DNA of 64,000 bases from Mesorhizobium sp. (GCA_004020645.1 SAQL01000008.1:62001-126000), one strand, 5' to 3'; shown: positions 26,117 to 36,288, numbered from the stretch's first letter. The notes: generated by a model not told the origin, from the sequence alone. Numbers and translations are program-made.

Positions 26117-26774
26117 CATCGGCCCTGTCGTGAGGTCGAATCATTACCCGCTCGAAGAGCCGGGCCTGTGGGTCGAGCGGATTGGTACCTCGGTTTTTGC
26201 AGCTGGCACGCCGGCGCTGTTTCTCGACCGCGACGGCACCATCAATGTCGATAGCGGCTATCCCAGCGATCCGGCTGACATCGTGCTGCGTCCGGAGATG
26301 CTGCCGGTGATCCGAACGGCGAACATCGTAGGCGTTCCTGCGATCGTGGTCTCCAACCAGTCAGGCATAGCCCGCGGCTATTTCGGCTGGCCGGAGTTCG
26401 CCGCAGTCAATGCTCGGCTGCTGACACTTCTCGAAGCACAGAATTGCCGGATCGATCTGGTGCTCGCCTGCGCCTACCATTCGAGCGGGACGGGTGAACT
26501 GGCAGTAGGCGATCATCCGATGCGCAAGCCCAATCCGGGCATGCTTCTGCGCGCCCGCGATCTGCTGGGCGTGGATATCAGCCGATCAATCATCGTCGGC
26601 GACAAGGCCGATGACATGGAAGCCGGACGGCGAGCCGGGCTATGCGAGGGCTGGTTGGTGAACGGCAGGTTCAATCGGACTTCTGGCGATGGTACTTTCA
26701 TGAAGCGCAAGCTGATGACCGGCAACGATCATAGGAAACTCTGCGACGTCATCGCCGAGCTCGGCCGGGATTAA
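26109..26774 (+). CDS. gmhB: D-glycero-D-manno-heptose 1,7-bisphosphate phosphatase
   Basis: A HAD-superfamily phosphatase of about 221 residues. It has catalytic motif I FLDRDGTINVDSGYPSDPAD, motif II VVSNQSGIARGYF, RKPNPGMLLRARDLLGVDIS, and motif IV IIVGDKADDMEAGRRAGL. It removes the C7 phosphate in ADP-heptose synthesis. In the zinc loop, E. coli has two late cysteines just before the RKP motif; here CAYH is present but those cysteines are replaced (GDHPMRKP). The start is ATG 26109, one codon after a GTG. Its stop overlaps that of the convergent Lrp gene. Confidence 0.88.
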   Translation: MADIGPVVRSNHYPLEEPGLWVERIGTSVFAAGTPALFLDRDGTINVDSGYPSDPADIVLRPEMLPVIRTANIVGVPAIVVSNQSGIARGYFGWPEFAAVNARLLTLLEAQNCRIDLVLACAYHSSGTGELAVGDHPMRKPNPGMLLRARDLLGVDISRSIIVGDKADDMEAGRRAGLCEGWLVNGRFNRTSGDGTFMKRKLMTGNDHRKLCDVIAELGRD

Positions 26775-27256
26775 GTTCTCACTTCGCTGAAAGCCACCAG
26801 GCCCTCGTCCTTGACGCGACGGATGGTCAGTGCCGTGCGCACCGTGTCGACATTCGGCGCCGAGGCCAACTCCTCGATGACGAAGGTCTGAAAGGCGCCG
26901 AGGTCGCTCGCCACGCAATGCAGCAAGAAGTCGGATTCGCCCGACACCATCCAGGCGTCGCGAACGATCGGCCAACCGCGGGTGCGTTCGGCGAAGGTTT
27001 TCAGCTCCGCGTCGGCCTGGTGATGCAGGCCGATAAGGCAGAAGGCGACGACATCCAGGCCGAGCGCCGGCGCATTGAGCAAGGCGCGATAGCCGCGGAT
27101 GATGCCGGTCTCTTCCAACCGCCTGACGCGACGCAGGCATGGCGGCGCCGAAATGCCGACGCGGCCGGACAGCTCGACATTGGTCATGCGCCCGTCTTGC
27201 TGAAGCTCGCGCAGGATTTTCCAGTCGATGGCGTCGAGATCGGCTTTGAGCGGCAT
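26771..27256 (-). CDS. Lrp/AsnC-family transcriptional regulator
   Basis: A 161-residue regulator starting MPLKADLDAIDWKILRELQQ. The winged helix-turn-helix (about 8-60; NVELSGRVGISAPPCLRRVR) is followed by the RAM effector domain (about 75-150) with FCLIGLHHQADAELKTFAER and SGESDFLLHCVASDLGAFQT. ATG 27256 is preferred over 27280 because GAAGG lies six bases upstream. Family members bind amino acids and act locally or globally. Its targets are not evident, since it converges on gmhB and is divergent from trxB. Confidence 0.85.
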   Translation of the reverse strand: MPLKADLDAIDWKILRELQQDGRMTNVELSGRVGISAPPCLRRVRRLEETGIIRGYRALLNAPALGLDVVAFCLIGLHHQADAELKTFAERTRGWPIVRDAWMVSGESDFLLHCVASDLGAFQTFVIEELASAPNVDTVRTALTIRRVKDEGLVAFSEVRT

Positions 27257-27513
27257 GGATACCTTCGGCACTTCACGCAAGAATCTTTCGTGATTTTGTA
27301 ATTAAACGACTTTGGTGTCCATTCCATCCCTTGTCGCTGATTTTCGGACAGTCGCCGCGCAAGATGTTCATGGATCGACTGTTTGCGAGCAAGCTTTCCG
27401 GGGACGAAAGCCAGGTCGTCTTGCTGGCGTCGCCTGCAACACCTAGATTAGGGCCGATATCGAACCCTGTACCGGACGCGTCATTCGCGTCCGGTTGTTG
27501 TGAAAGCCCGTCC

Positions 27514-28488
27514 ATGATCGCCAAGCACGCCCCCGTTCTCATCATCGGATCCGGCCCCGCCGGCTATACGGCGGCAATCTACGCCGCCCGCGCCATGCTG
27601 AAGCCGATGCTTGTCGCCGGGCTGCAGCAGGGCGGCCAGCTGGTGATCACCACCGATGTCGAAAACTATCCGGGCTTCGCCGATCCGATCCAGGGTCCGT
27701 GGCTGATGGAACAAATGCTGAAGCAGGCCGAGCATGTCGGCACCGACGTCATCAATGATATCATCACCGAAGTCGACCTCAATGTGCGGCCGTTCCGCGC
27801 CAAGGGCGATTCCGGCACCACCTATACCGCCGACGCGCTGATCATCGCCACCGGTGCCCAGGCGAAATGGCTGGGCATCCCGAGCGAGCAGACTTTCATG
27901 GGCTTCGGCGTATCGGCCTGCGCCACCTGCGACGGCTTCTTCTATCGCGGCAAGGATGTCGCGGTGATCGGCGGCGGCAATTCGGCGGTGGAGGAGGCGC
28001 TCTACCTTTCCAACCTGGCAAAGAGTGTGACGGTCATCCACCGGCGCAGCGACTTCCGCGCCGAGCGCATCCTCAGCGAGCGGCTGTTCAAGAAGGACAA
28101 TGTCCGCGTCATCTGGGACACTGTCGTCGACGAGATCACCGGCCAGTCCGGCAAGACGCCGCTGCCGCCGTCGGTGGAAGGGCTGAAGCTGCGCAACGTG
28201 GTGACCGGCCAGGAGATGCATCTGACGGTCGACGGCGTGTTCGTGGCGATCGGCCATGCGCCGGCGGTCGAGCTGTTCGCCGGCAAGCTGAAGCAGAAGC
28301 CGAACGGCTATCTGTGGACGGCGCCGGATTCGACCTGCACCGACGTGCCGGGCGTGTTCGCCGCCGGCGACGTCACCGACGACATCTACCGCCAGGCGGT
28401 GACGGCGGCAGGGCTCGGCTGCATGGCCGCGCTCGAGGCGGAAAAGTACCTTGCCGGGATCGAAGTTCACCGCGAAGCGGCGGAGTAA
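27514..28488 (+). CDS. trxB: Thioredoxin reductase
   Basis: A 324-residue NADPH:FAD oxidoreductase. The FAD motif LIIGSGPAGYTAAIYAARAM is at the start, the redox-active CATC near residue 138 (GVSACATCDGFFYRGKDVAV), the NADPH-binding GGGNSAVEEALYLSNLAKSV follows, and the C-terminal FAD-contact block is FAAGDVTDDIYRQAVTAAGL. It keeps thioredoxin reduced. The frame is open 61 codons upstream, but only the ATG at 27514 gives the family N-terminus and length. It precedes vtlR/lsrB, an arrangement conserved in Rhizobiales. Confidence 0.93.
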   Translation: MIAKHAPVLIIGSGPAGYTAAIYAARAMLKPMLVAGLQQGGQLVITTDVENYPGFADPIQGPWLMEQMLKQAEHVGTDVINDIITEVDLNVRPFRAKGDSGTTYTADALIIATGAQAKWLGIPSEQTFMGFGVSACATCDGFFYRGKDVAVIGGGNSAVEEALYLSNLAKSVTVIHRRSDFRAERILSERLFKKDNVRVIWDTVVDEITGQSGKTPLPPSVEGLKLRNVVTGQEMHLTVDGVFVAIGHAPAVELFAGKLKQKPNGYLWTAPDSTCTDVPGVFAAGDVTDDIYRQAVTAAGLGCMAALEAEKYLAGIEVHREAAE

Positions 28489-28560
28489 GGAAGCGGCCGA
28501 GAAAAGCCGCGCAAAAGCCTGATTTTTCATTCAGACGCCAGAAAACAGAACGGGGGCATC

Positions 28561-29457
28561 ATGGCGTTGGACTGGGACAAGCTACGCGTGTTTCACGCTG
28601 CGGCGGAAGCTGGGTCGTTCACCCATGCCGCCGAGACACTGCATCTGTCGCAATCGGCGATCTCGCGGCAGGTCAGCGCGCTCGAACATGACGTCGGCGT
28701 GCCGCTGTTCAATCGCCATGCCCGCGGCCTGGTGCTGACCGAGCAGGGTGAGATGCTGTTCCGCACGGCGCATGACGTGCTGATGAAGCTGGAGACGATC
28801 AAATCGCGGCTGACCGAGGCCAAGGATCGGCCCTCCGGCGTGCTCAGGGTGACGACCACGGTGGGCCTCGGTGCCGGCTGGCTGACCGAGCGCGTGCAGG
28901 AGTTCATCGAGCTCTATCCCGAGATCAGCCTGCAGTTGATCCTGGCGAACGAGGAACTCGACCTCACCATGCGCCGAGCGGATTGCGCGATCCGTCTGCG
29001 CCAGCCACAGCAGCCCGATCTCATCCAGCGCCGCCTGTTCACCGTGCATTTCCATCTCTATGCCGCCCCTTCTTACGTCAACAAGTATGGCAAGCCGGCG
29101 TCGATCGCCGAGTTGAAGAGCCATCGCATCGTCACCTTCGGCGTGCCGGTGCCGGCGCATCTGTCGGAATTGAACTGGCTGGAAACGGTCGGCGATTTCG
29201 AAGGCGGGCAAAGGGTGCCGACGCTGCAGATCAACGACATATTATCGATCAAGCGCGCGGTTCAGGGTGGTGCCGGCATCGCCATGCTGCCCGACTATGT
29301 GGTCAGCAAGGACTCAGGGCTGGTGCAGTTGCTGCCGGAGACCGAAGTGCCGTCCTTCGACACCTATTTCGCTTATCCCGATGCGATGAAGAACCAGGCG
29401 AAACTGCACGTCTTCCGCGATTTTATCATCGCCAAGGCGCGCAGCTGGTCGTTCTAA
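28561..29457 (+). CDS. lsrB: LysR-family regulator VtlR/LsrB
   Basis: A 298-residue LysR protein. The helix-turn-helix is in LDWDKLRVFHAAAEAGSFTH and LSQSAISRQVSALEHDVGVP, with a substrate-binding domain from about residue 92. The N-terminus ALDWDKLR and the position directly after trxB match VtlR of Brucella and LsrB of Sinorhizobium/Agrobacterium. Those regulators control envelope, redox and host-interaction traits and activate an AbcR sRNA. An AbcR-like sRNA follows at 29960-30073. The TAA stop codon forms the first bases of a 13-bp hairpin arm. Confidence 0.85.
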   Translation: MALDWDKLRVFHAAAEAGSFTHAAETLHLSQSAISRQVSALEHDVGVPLFNRHARGLVLTEQGEMLFRTAHDVLMKLETIKSRLTEAKDRPSGVLRVTTTVGLGAGWLTERVQEFIELYPEISLQLILANEELDLTMRRADCAIRLRQPQQPDLIQRRLFTVHFHLYAAPSYVNKYGKPASIAELKSHRIVTFGVPVPAHLSELNWLETVGDFEGGQRVPTLQINDILSIKRAVQGGAGIAMLPDYVVSKDSGLVQLLPETEVPSFDTYFAYPDAMKNQAKLHVFRDFIIAKARSWSF

Positions 29458-29609
29458 AGCGCGTCGCGTTTGAACGGATTCATGCGACGCGCTTTAAGTT
29501 CTTGTTTTTTATGCATGTCGTTATCCCAAAACGGCTTCGCACCCTCGGGCCTGAACCTGGGCCTGACCCGGGTCGGGCCGAGGGCATGCTTTTGGGCGAC
29601 ATGCATTAG
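29455..29609. repeat. Two-module palindromic element, copy A
   Basis: Module 1 is a hairpin with perfect 13-bp arms, TAAAGCGCGTCGC (29455-29467) and GCGACGCGCTTTA (29484-29496), followed shortly by TTTTTT. Module 2 (29511-29609) has arms ATGCATGTCG...CCCAAAA and TTTTGGGCGACATGCAT around a GC-rich centre. The same modules recur in reversed order at 44876-44990, module 2 alone at 63764-63817, and half of module 1 at 33233-33247. Confidence 0.85.
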
Positions 29610-29920
29610 AGCGGCGTGCGCCCACTTGGACGCACAAAATAGGCTCTAGCACTTTGGATCTGCGCACGGTGCTTTCCGATCATCGATGCCAATTTTTCGG
29701 GCCGATGCGCAGCTGCTGCAAAAATAAACGCGTGCTGCCTGATTCTACGTCATTCGTTGTTTCGGCGTTCCGGGCCGAGAATTGGCTCTGATTCGCTATT
29801 TCGCAATGGTTTTTTGCCTGGCTGTGCACCGCATTTCGACGATTCTGCTGGTCCTATGGGGCCAAGGAATGGGTTAGACCACAGCCTGTGTCATTTTGCA
29901 TGCGTGTGTTGCAAAATAGA
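29610..29920. other. Gene-free stretch upstream of the sRNA promoter
   Basis: There is no open frame with a ribosome binding site and no hairpin followed by a T-run. In Sinorhizobium two AbcR copies lie in tandem at this locus, so a second copy was looked for here and not found. The stretch is less GC-rich than the flanking genes. Confidence 0.6.
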
Positions 29921-29922
29921 TG

Positions 29923-29952
29923 CTTGTTTCTTGGGCATGATGAGCACATATA
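29923..29952 (+). promoter_or_regulatory. Promoter of the AbcR-like sRNA
   Basis: CTTGTT (29923-29928) and CATATA (29947-29952), 18 bases apart, resemble the rhizobial housekeeping consensus CTTGAC-N17-CTATAT and place the start near 29960. A VtlR/LsrB site is expected upstream but cannot be read with confidence. Confidence 0.55.
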
Positions 29953-29959
29953 TAGATCA

Positions 29960-30073
29960 TCTCCTGGGCGCGTTCTCCTCCCATTAGCGCCCTCGAGTGT
30001 TCCCCTCTGGAGGTTAGCCTTAACAGGCACTTCCAATCAAACTCAGCCGGATCTTCATTGATCCGGCTTTTTT
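29960..30073 (+). ncRNA. abcR: AbcR (alpha-r15 family) trans-acting sRNA
   Basis: About 114 nt. The first hairpin, GGGCGC (29966-29971) with GCGCCC (29987-29992), displays the loop GTTCTCCTCCCATTA, whose CTCCTCCC is an anti-ribosome-binding-site sequence typical of AbcR RNAs. A second CCCCTC-containing region follows. The RNA ends in an intrinsic terminator with a 9-bp stem AGCCGGATC (30045-30053) / GATCCGGCT (30060-30068) and six T. AbcR RNAs act with Hfq to silence many ABC-transporter mRNAs. The position directly after vtlR/lsrB supports the family call. No alignment could be run. Confidence 0.75.
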
Positions 30074-30347
30074 GTTGCCTGAAACCTGCTGGCGCCCAGG
30101 GAAAGCCGACCGAAATTGTCACGTAACAGTGACATGTAACCTCAGGTAACATATCCTAGGCGCCCATCATCGACTAAGCAGATGATAGGACGCGGTGTGG
30201 TTCGTGCGGGAGATGGGGGCATCACTCGGACGATCCGGGCTCAGGCGGCTACCGCGTCCGAACCATTCTTCCGCTGAGGCCGTCAGGCGCTGGCGGCATG
30301 TGCGGCGGACCTGCCGTTTTCGCCTCCCACGAAGACGGTCCGCAAGG

Positions 30348-30379
30348 AAACGGCGTCCGGATTACTCCGGACGCCGTTT
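30348..30379 (-). terminator. Strong hairpin after the EF-G-like gene
   Basis: AAACGGCGTCCGG (30348-30360) and its perfect complement (30367-30379) enclose a 6-base loop, 44 bases beyond the EF-G-like stop. Only a short TTT follows on the minus strand. It could also protect the sRNA side from read-through. Confidence 0.6.
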
Positions 30380-30422
30380 GCCTGTGTTCTGCAGCCTGTG
30401 ATACCGGCGTCAAAATCCGGTA

Positions 30423-32474
30423 TCAGGCGGCTTTGCCATTGGCGTTCAACGCCTCATCGGCCAGGCGACCGGTGAGTTCGGCCATATGGTCGAAGGTGGC
30501 ACGATAGCTGGCCACGCCGGCGGTGGCCGAACGCAACTCGATGATCAGATCGCCGATCTCGGCCTGCGGCATGGTCGCCTCGACGACATCCCATCCCGGC
30601 CAGCCGGGCCGCGCGTCGTAGCCGAGGATCTGGCCGCGCCGCTGCGGGATCAGGGCGATGATCCTCGACGTGGCGTCGGACGGCGTGACGATCTCCACCT
30701 TCATGATAGGTTCGAGCAGCACTGGCGAGCAGGCGGCCATGCCTTCCTTCATCGCCAGCTTCGCCGCCATCTGGAAGGCCATGTCCGACGAATCGACGGC
30801 ATGATAGGAGCCGTCGGACAGGTTGACCGCGACATCGACCACCGGAAAGCCGAGCGGGCCGGATTTCAGATAATCACGCACGCCGGTCTCGACCGACTGG
30901 ATATAGGTTTTCGGCACGGCGCCGCCGGTGATGGTGTCGGTGAACTGGAAGCCGGAGCCGCGCGGCAGCGGCTTGATCTCGATGACCACGTCGCCGAACT
31001 GGCCATGGCCGCCCGACTGCTTCTTGTGGCGGCCACGCTGCTGCGCCGATTTGCGGATCGTCTCGCGATAAGGCACGGCCGGCGGATGGCCTTCGACCGG
31101 GATCTGGTTCTTGCCTTCCAGCCGCTCGCGCACGACGCGCAGATGCATCTCGCCATGGCCCGACAGCACGGTTTCGGCCGAATCCTGATTGTGGCGCAGG
31201 CTGAGCGAAGGATCTTCTTCGGCAAGGCGCTGGATGGCCGCGGACATCTTCACCTCGTCCTTGCGTTCCTTCGGCCGCAGCGCGAAGGCGAAGACCGGTT
31301 GCGGCGGCGCCAGCGTCACCAGCGGCTTGATGCCGCCCTTGGCCGAGCTCAGCGTCTGACCGGTCGTGACGTCGTCCAGCTTGCCGAGCGCGACCGTGTC
31401 GCCGGCCTTGGCCGAGGTGAGCTTGGTCTGGTCCTTGCCGAGCATCCTGTAGATGCCGGAGACCTTTGCCGTGGCGCCATTCGAAAGGAACAGCTCGGAG
31501 GCGTCGGCAAGCTGGCCGGACAGGATGCGCGAGACCGACAGCTTGCCGCCATGCGCAGTATGGATGGTCTTCATCACCTGGACTACGGTCGTATTGCCGT
31601 CAGGTGCACCGAGGCGCTTGCGTGTTGCTTCAACATCAGGCGCGTCGTGGCGGATCGTCTTTAGAAGCCGCAGCACACCATTGCCCTTCTCGGCGGTGCC
31701 GATCAGCACCGGTGTCACCGCGCCGTCACGCAGGTCGGCGGCGAGGTCGTCGAAAATCGCGTCCTTCGGCGGCTCGATCTCTTCGAGGAGCTGCTCCATC
31801 AACTGGTCGTCATGGTCGGCAAGCGTCTCCAGCATGGAAAAGCGCGCCTCCAGCTCGCGCGCCTTGTCGTCGCTGGGAATCTGGGCGACCTCGCTTTCGG
31901 CATATTCGCGATAGATGTAGGCGCGTTCCAGAGCGAGATCGATCGAGCCGATGACGACACCATTCTTGCGCAGCGGAATCTGGCGAAGCAGCAACGGCAC
32001 CGAGCTTGCCGGCTGCAGCATCTTCAGCGTGTCGCGCACGCCTGATATCGCCTTATCGACCTTGTTGAGGAACATGATGCGCGGCACGCCGAGATCGTCG
32101 AGCTTGCGCATGATCAGCTGCAGCGCAGGGATCTTCTTCTCGTCGGCTTCAGCGACGACCACGGCGATGTCGCAGGCGGCAAGCACCGGCTCTGCCTCGA
32201 AAGAGAATTCGATGGAACCGGGACAATCGACGAAGGTGAGTTGCTCGTCCATGAATTCGGTGGTCGCAAAGGTCGCCTCGACGCTCATGGCGTGGGCGCG
32301 TGCCTCGGGCGAATGATCGGAAACGGTATTTCCCGAGGAAACGGGATTCTGGCGGGGAATGGCGCCCGTGCGGGCCAATATGGCTTCGAGAAGTGTCGTC
32401 TTACCGCTTGCAAAGGGACCGACTATGGCAATGCATTTCGGTCCCGTGCGTCGTCCTCCGGCGCGAGTTCCCAT
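30423..32474 (-). CDS. EF-G-like translational GTPase, non-canonical paralogue
   Basis: A 683-residue protein with the five-domain EF-G layout: GTPase (about 1-260), domain II (about 290-370), III, IV and V to the end. The P-loop is GPFASGKTT, not AHxDxGKTT. Switch II is DCPGSIEFSFE, so the catalytic histidine that follows DTPG in EF-G is serine here. NKVDK is intact, and the switch I RGITI motif is not found. GGAGGT six bases upstream fixes ATG 32474; the frame is open another 35 codons. It resembles the EF-G2 type whose role in elongation is doubtful. The window shows no canonical fusA, which presumably lies elsewhere. Confidence 0.85.
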   Translation of the reverse strand: MGTRAGGRRTGPKCIAIVGPFASGKTTLLEAILARTGAIPRQNPVSSGNTVSDHSPEARAHAMSVEATFATTEFMDEQLTFVDCPGSIEFSFEAEPVLAACDIAVVVAEADEKKIPALQLIMRKLDDLGVPRIMFLNKVDKAISGVRDTLKMLQPASSVPLLLRQIPLRKNGVVIGSIDLALERAYIYREYAESEVAQIPSDDKARELEARFSMLETLADHDDQLMEQLLEEIEPPKDAIFDDLAADLRDGAVTPVLIGTAEKGNGVLRLLKTIRHDAPDVEATRKRLGAPDGNTTVVQVMKTIHTAHGGKLSVSRILSGQLADASELFLSNGATAKVSGIYRMLGKDQTKLTSAKAGDTVALGKLDDVTTGQTLSSAKGGIKPLVTLAPPQPVFAFALRPKERKDEVKMSAAIQRLAEEDPSLSLRHNQDSAETVLSGHGEMHLRVVRERLEGKNQIPVEGHPPAVPYRETIRKSAQQRGRHKKQSGGHGQFGDVVIEIKPLPRGSGFQFTDTITGGAVPKTYIQSVETGVRDYLKSGPLGFPVVDVAVNLSDGSYHAVDSSDMAFQMAAKLAMKEGMAACSPVLLEPIMKVEIVTPSDATSRIIALIPQRRGQILGYDARPGWPGWDVVEATMPQAEIGDLIIELRSATAGVASYRATFDHMAELTGRLADEALNANGKAA

Positions 32475-32827
32475 GACTGACCTCCACTCAGGCGTTTCCC
32501 TGGGAGCGGCGGCCGGCCTGTCGACCGTCGCGGGCGGGGCTTTTTTCAGTTTGCCACCTACCCAAAGGCATCGTCCCACGGGTTAGCCGGGAGGGCAAGG
32601 GATTTGAGGGATTTGAGGATCGCTGATGTCGCGGATGTTGAGCCGTGATCGGCGAAGCCGTCCTATGCGAGCCTAGCCTCCCATCAAATCCCGCGACAGA
32701 GCCCGTCGCCGAACAGCCGCAAAAGCGGTTGCGCCATGATGGTTATCGGACGAAAGTGCCCGCTTCCTGCGACAAAAAGGAACGGCCGTCGCCGACCGAT
32801 CCGCCATCAGCTTGAGGACTTGCGACG
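32475..32827. other. Divergent intergenic region between the EF-G-like and cupin genes
   Basis: 353 bases without a credible gene. It holds the GGAGGT ribosome binding site of the EF-G-like gene at its left end and a short tandem GGGATTTGA/AGGATTTGA-type repeat near 32600. No clear promoter hexamers or hairpins were recognised. Confidence 0.6.
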
Positions 32828-33235
32828 ATGAAGATCATTGCCTGCGGCAGCGTGCCGACCGTCATTGCGCCGGAAAAATACTTCACCGGACGTGTGTGGC
32901 AGACGCCGATCATCGAGAAGGAAGCGCCAGCGCGGCTGCGCGCCATCATCGTCAGTTTCGAGCCCGGCGCGCGTACCCACTGGCATACGCATCCGCTGGG
33001 CCAGACGCTCTATGTCATATCAGGCGCCGGCCTCGCGCAAAGCTGGGGCGAGCCGGTACAGGCGATCAGGGCCGGCGACGTCATTTCGTTCGCGCCTGAT
33101 GAAAAGCACTGGCATGGCGCCGGCCCGAAATCGGCGATGGCGCATATCGCCATGCAGGAGGCGCTCGACGGCGTCCATGCCGACTGGCTGGAGACGGTGA
33201 CAGACGAGCAGTATGGCGGCGTTGATCGGACCTGA
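32828..33235 (+). CDS. Cupin-domain protein
   Basis: A 135-residue single-domain cupin. Motif 1 is [20 protein letters not shown], with the two metal-binding histidines in HWHTH, and motif 2 is [20 protein letters not shown]. Small cupins of this type often accompany carboxymuconolactone decarboxylases or act as isomerases or dioxygenases; none is adjacent here, so no reaction can be assigned. Its TGA runs into a half-module of the palindromic element (33233-33247). The MFS gene starts 59 bp later on the same strand. Confidence 0.8.
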   Translation: MKIIACGSVPTVIAPEKYFTGRVWQTPIIEKEAPARLRAIIVSFEPGARTHWHTHPLGQTLYVISGAGLAQSWGEPVQAIRAGDVISFAPDEKHWHGAGPKSAMAHIAMQEALDGVHADWLETVTDEQYGGVDRT

Positions 33236-33247
33236 AAGCGCGTCGCG
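33233..33247. repeat. Half of palindromic module 1
   Basis: TGAAAGCGCGTCGCG at the cupin stop matches the left arm of module 1 at 29455. The complementary arm is missing, so this is a decayed copy. Confidence 0.55.
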
Positions 33248-33293
33248 TCTGATCATTGTAGGTGATTTTCCATACTCAGGTTTGGGGGTCGAC

Positions 33294-34811
33294 ATGTCGA
33301 AGCGTCGCTTGCCTCTTGTTGCCGCCGTCTATCTCGGTACATTCGTCGCACTGCTCGATATCAGCATCGTCAACGTCGCCCTGCCGACGATCCAGATTGC
33401 GCTCGGCATCGATTTCGCCGGGCTGCAATGGGTGATCGACGCCTACACGCTTTGCCTGTCGGCCTTCATGCTGTCGGCAGGCCTGATCGGTGACCGCTAC
33501 GGGCGCAAGCGCTCTTGGCTGGCAGGCATCGGCATTTTCGTGGCTGGTTCTGCCATATGTGCAATCGCGCCCAACCTGCCGGTGCTGCTGGTGGGCCGGG
33601 TGGTGCAGGGAATAGCCGGATCGCTGATCATTCCGGGTGCGCTGTCGATTCTGACGCAGGCGTTTCCCGACGGTCGCGAGCGTGCCGGCGTCATCGGCGG
33701 CTGGGCGTCGTTCGCAGCTGTCTCGCTGCTCGTCGGCCCGGTCCTCGGCGGCATCCTGGTCGAAACCGCCGGATGGCAGAGCATTTTCCTGATCAACTTG
33801 CCGCTCGGCCTGGCCACGATGGTGCTCGGTGCGGCTTCGATCGTAGAGACTTCACACCCCGAGCATGCCCATCTCGACCTTGTCGGCCTGGCGCTCAGCA
33901 TTCTGTGGCTGGGCGCCTTGACCTTCGGCCTGATATCGGCAGGCGAAAAAGGCTGGGGCGATCGAGAGGCTGTTATCGCCCTTGTCGTCGGCTTCGCCGG
34001 CCTAGTGGCATTCTTTGTCTTCGAGGCACGCACGCCGCGGCCGATGCTGCCGCTTGGCCTGTTCCGCGACATTCGCTTTGCCGTCGCCAATGTCGCCTCG
34101 TTCGCGCTCGGCCTCACCTCCTACACCGGCGTCTTCCTCTATTCGATGTTCCTGCAGCAGGCCCAGGGCTGGTCGCCGACACAGACCGGCCTGCGGATGG
34201 CGCCGCTGTTCCTTGTCCAAATGGTCGTGTCGCCGGCGATCGGCAGGCTCAGTCAGCGCTACGGACACTCGGCGCTGATGACATCGGGCTATCTTTCGAG
34301 CGGTCTTTCCATGCTGGGCATGTGCTGGGTTGGACCCTCGACACCCTATGTGACGATCGGCCTGCTGTTTGCCGTCGGCGGCCTCGGCAATGCGCTGTCC
34401 ATCCCGACCGGCAGCGCTGCCGCGATGTCGTTTGCGCCGCGCGAGCGTTCGGGCATGGTGTCGGCGGTGATCAACGCAACCCGCCAGGGCGGCACCGCCA
34501 TCGGCATCGCCCTGCTCGGCGCCTTGATGAGCATGCGGGCAACAGCCCTGCTGACGGCGCATCTTGAAAATGCCGGTGTCGCCAATGCCGGAGCGGTGGC
34601 CCGCGCCGCCGTTTCAAGGCACGATTTCGCAGCCGATGCGGCGATGGGCAAGGAGGGCCTGCGCGATCTGTTCGCAGCCGCCTATGCCGGCGGTTTCCAT
34701 GCGGCGATGTTGACGGCGGCCATCGTTTCGTTTGTCACTGCCGGGCTTCTGGTCGCCGTTCTGGCGCCGGCCGAGGCACGTTCGGCACGCGAAACCAATC
34801 AGCAGGGATGA
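33294..34811 (+). CDS. MFS drug:H+ antiporter, DHA2 (14-helix) family
   Basis: A 505-residue membrane protein starting MSKRRLPLVAAVYLGTFVAL. Motif D1/LDISIVNVALPTIQ (helix 1) is typical of the DHA2/EmrB-QacA family, motif A is GDRYGRKRSWLAGI after helix 2, and GRVVQGIAGSLIIPGALSIL and motif C GPVLGGILVETAGWQSIFLI follow. About 14 helices are visible. It probably exports a toxic compound; no membrane-fusion partner or local regulator is nearby. The ATG at 33294 gives the natural N-terminus, although the frame is open upstream into the cupin gene. Confidence 0.88.
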   Translation: MSKRRLPLVAAVYLGTFVALLDISIVNVALPTIQIALGIDFAGLQWVIDAYTLCLSAFMLSAGLIGDRYGRKRSWLAGIGIFVAGSAICAIAPNLPVLLVGRVVQGIAGSLIIPGALSILTQAFPDGRERAGVIGGWASFAAVSLLVGPVLGGILVETAGWQSIFLINLPLGLATMVLGAASIVETSHPEHAHLDLVGLALSILWLGALTFGLISAGEKGWGDREAVIALVVGFAGLVAFFVFEARTPRPMLPLGLFRDIRFAVANVASFALGLTSYTGVFLYSMFLQQAQGWSPTQTGLRMAPLFLVQMVVSPAIGRLSQRYGHSALMTSGYLSSGLSMLGMCWVGPSTPYVTIGLLFAVGGLGNALSIPTGSAAAMSFAPRERSGMVSAVINATRQGGTAIGIALLGALMSMRATALLTAHLENAGVANAGAVARAAVSRHDFAADAAMGKEGLRDLFAAAYAGGFHAAMLTAAIVSFVTAGLLVAVLAPAEARSARETNQQG

Positions 34812-34827
34812 GGCTGGTGCCTATCGC

Positions 34828-34859
34828 CACCAAAACCCGGCTCGCGGCCGGGTTTGGTG
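34828..34859. terminator. Bidirectional hairpin between convergent genes
   Basis: CACCAAAACCCGGC (34828-34841) pairs with GCCGGGTTTGGTG (34847-34859), with one bulged A. It lies between the MFS and aminotransferase stops. A short A-run on one side and TTCTT on the other permit weak termination in both directions. Confidence 0.6.
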
Positions 34860-34879
34860 TTCTTGAACGATACGGCTGA

Positions 34880-36145
<1,266 letters not shown>

Positions 36146-36288
36146 TCATTCCGCCAAGCGCAAGCATTGTCGGAGGAGCCAGATCTCGAACCCCGGTAAA
36201 TCCGGCAACAATAAATTCACCTACAGGCGGTAAAACCCCGAGTGGCTGGATCACGACCCATTCCGCCAGTCTCGCAGAGCGAGGAACC

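Noticed and set aside
29610..29920. Second AbcR copy in tandem
   Set aside because: No terminator hairpin with a T-run and no CTCCTCCC loop found in this stretch.
30486..31664. 392-residue plus-strand frame opposite the EF-G-like gene
   Set aside because: Low-complexity Arg/Asp/His composition; the sense strand has recognisable EF-G domains and a GGAGGT start.
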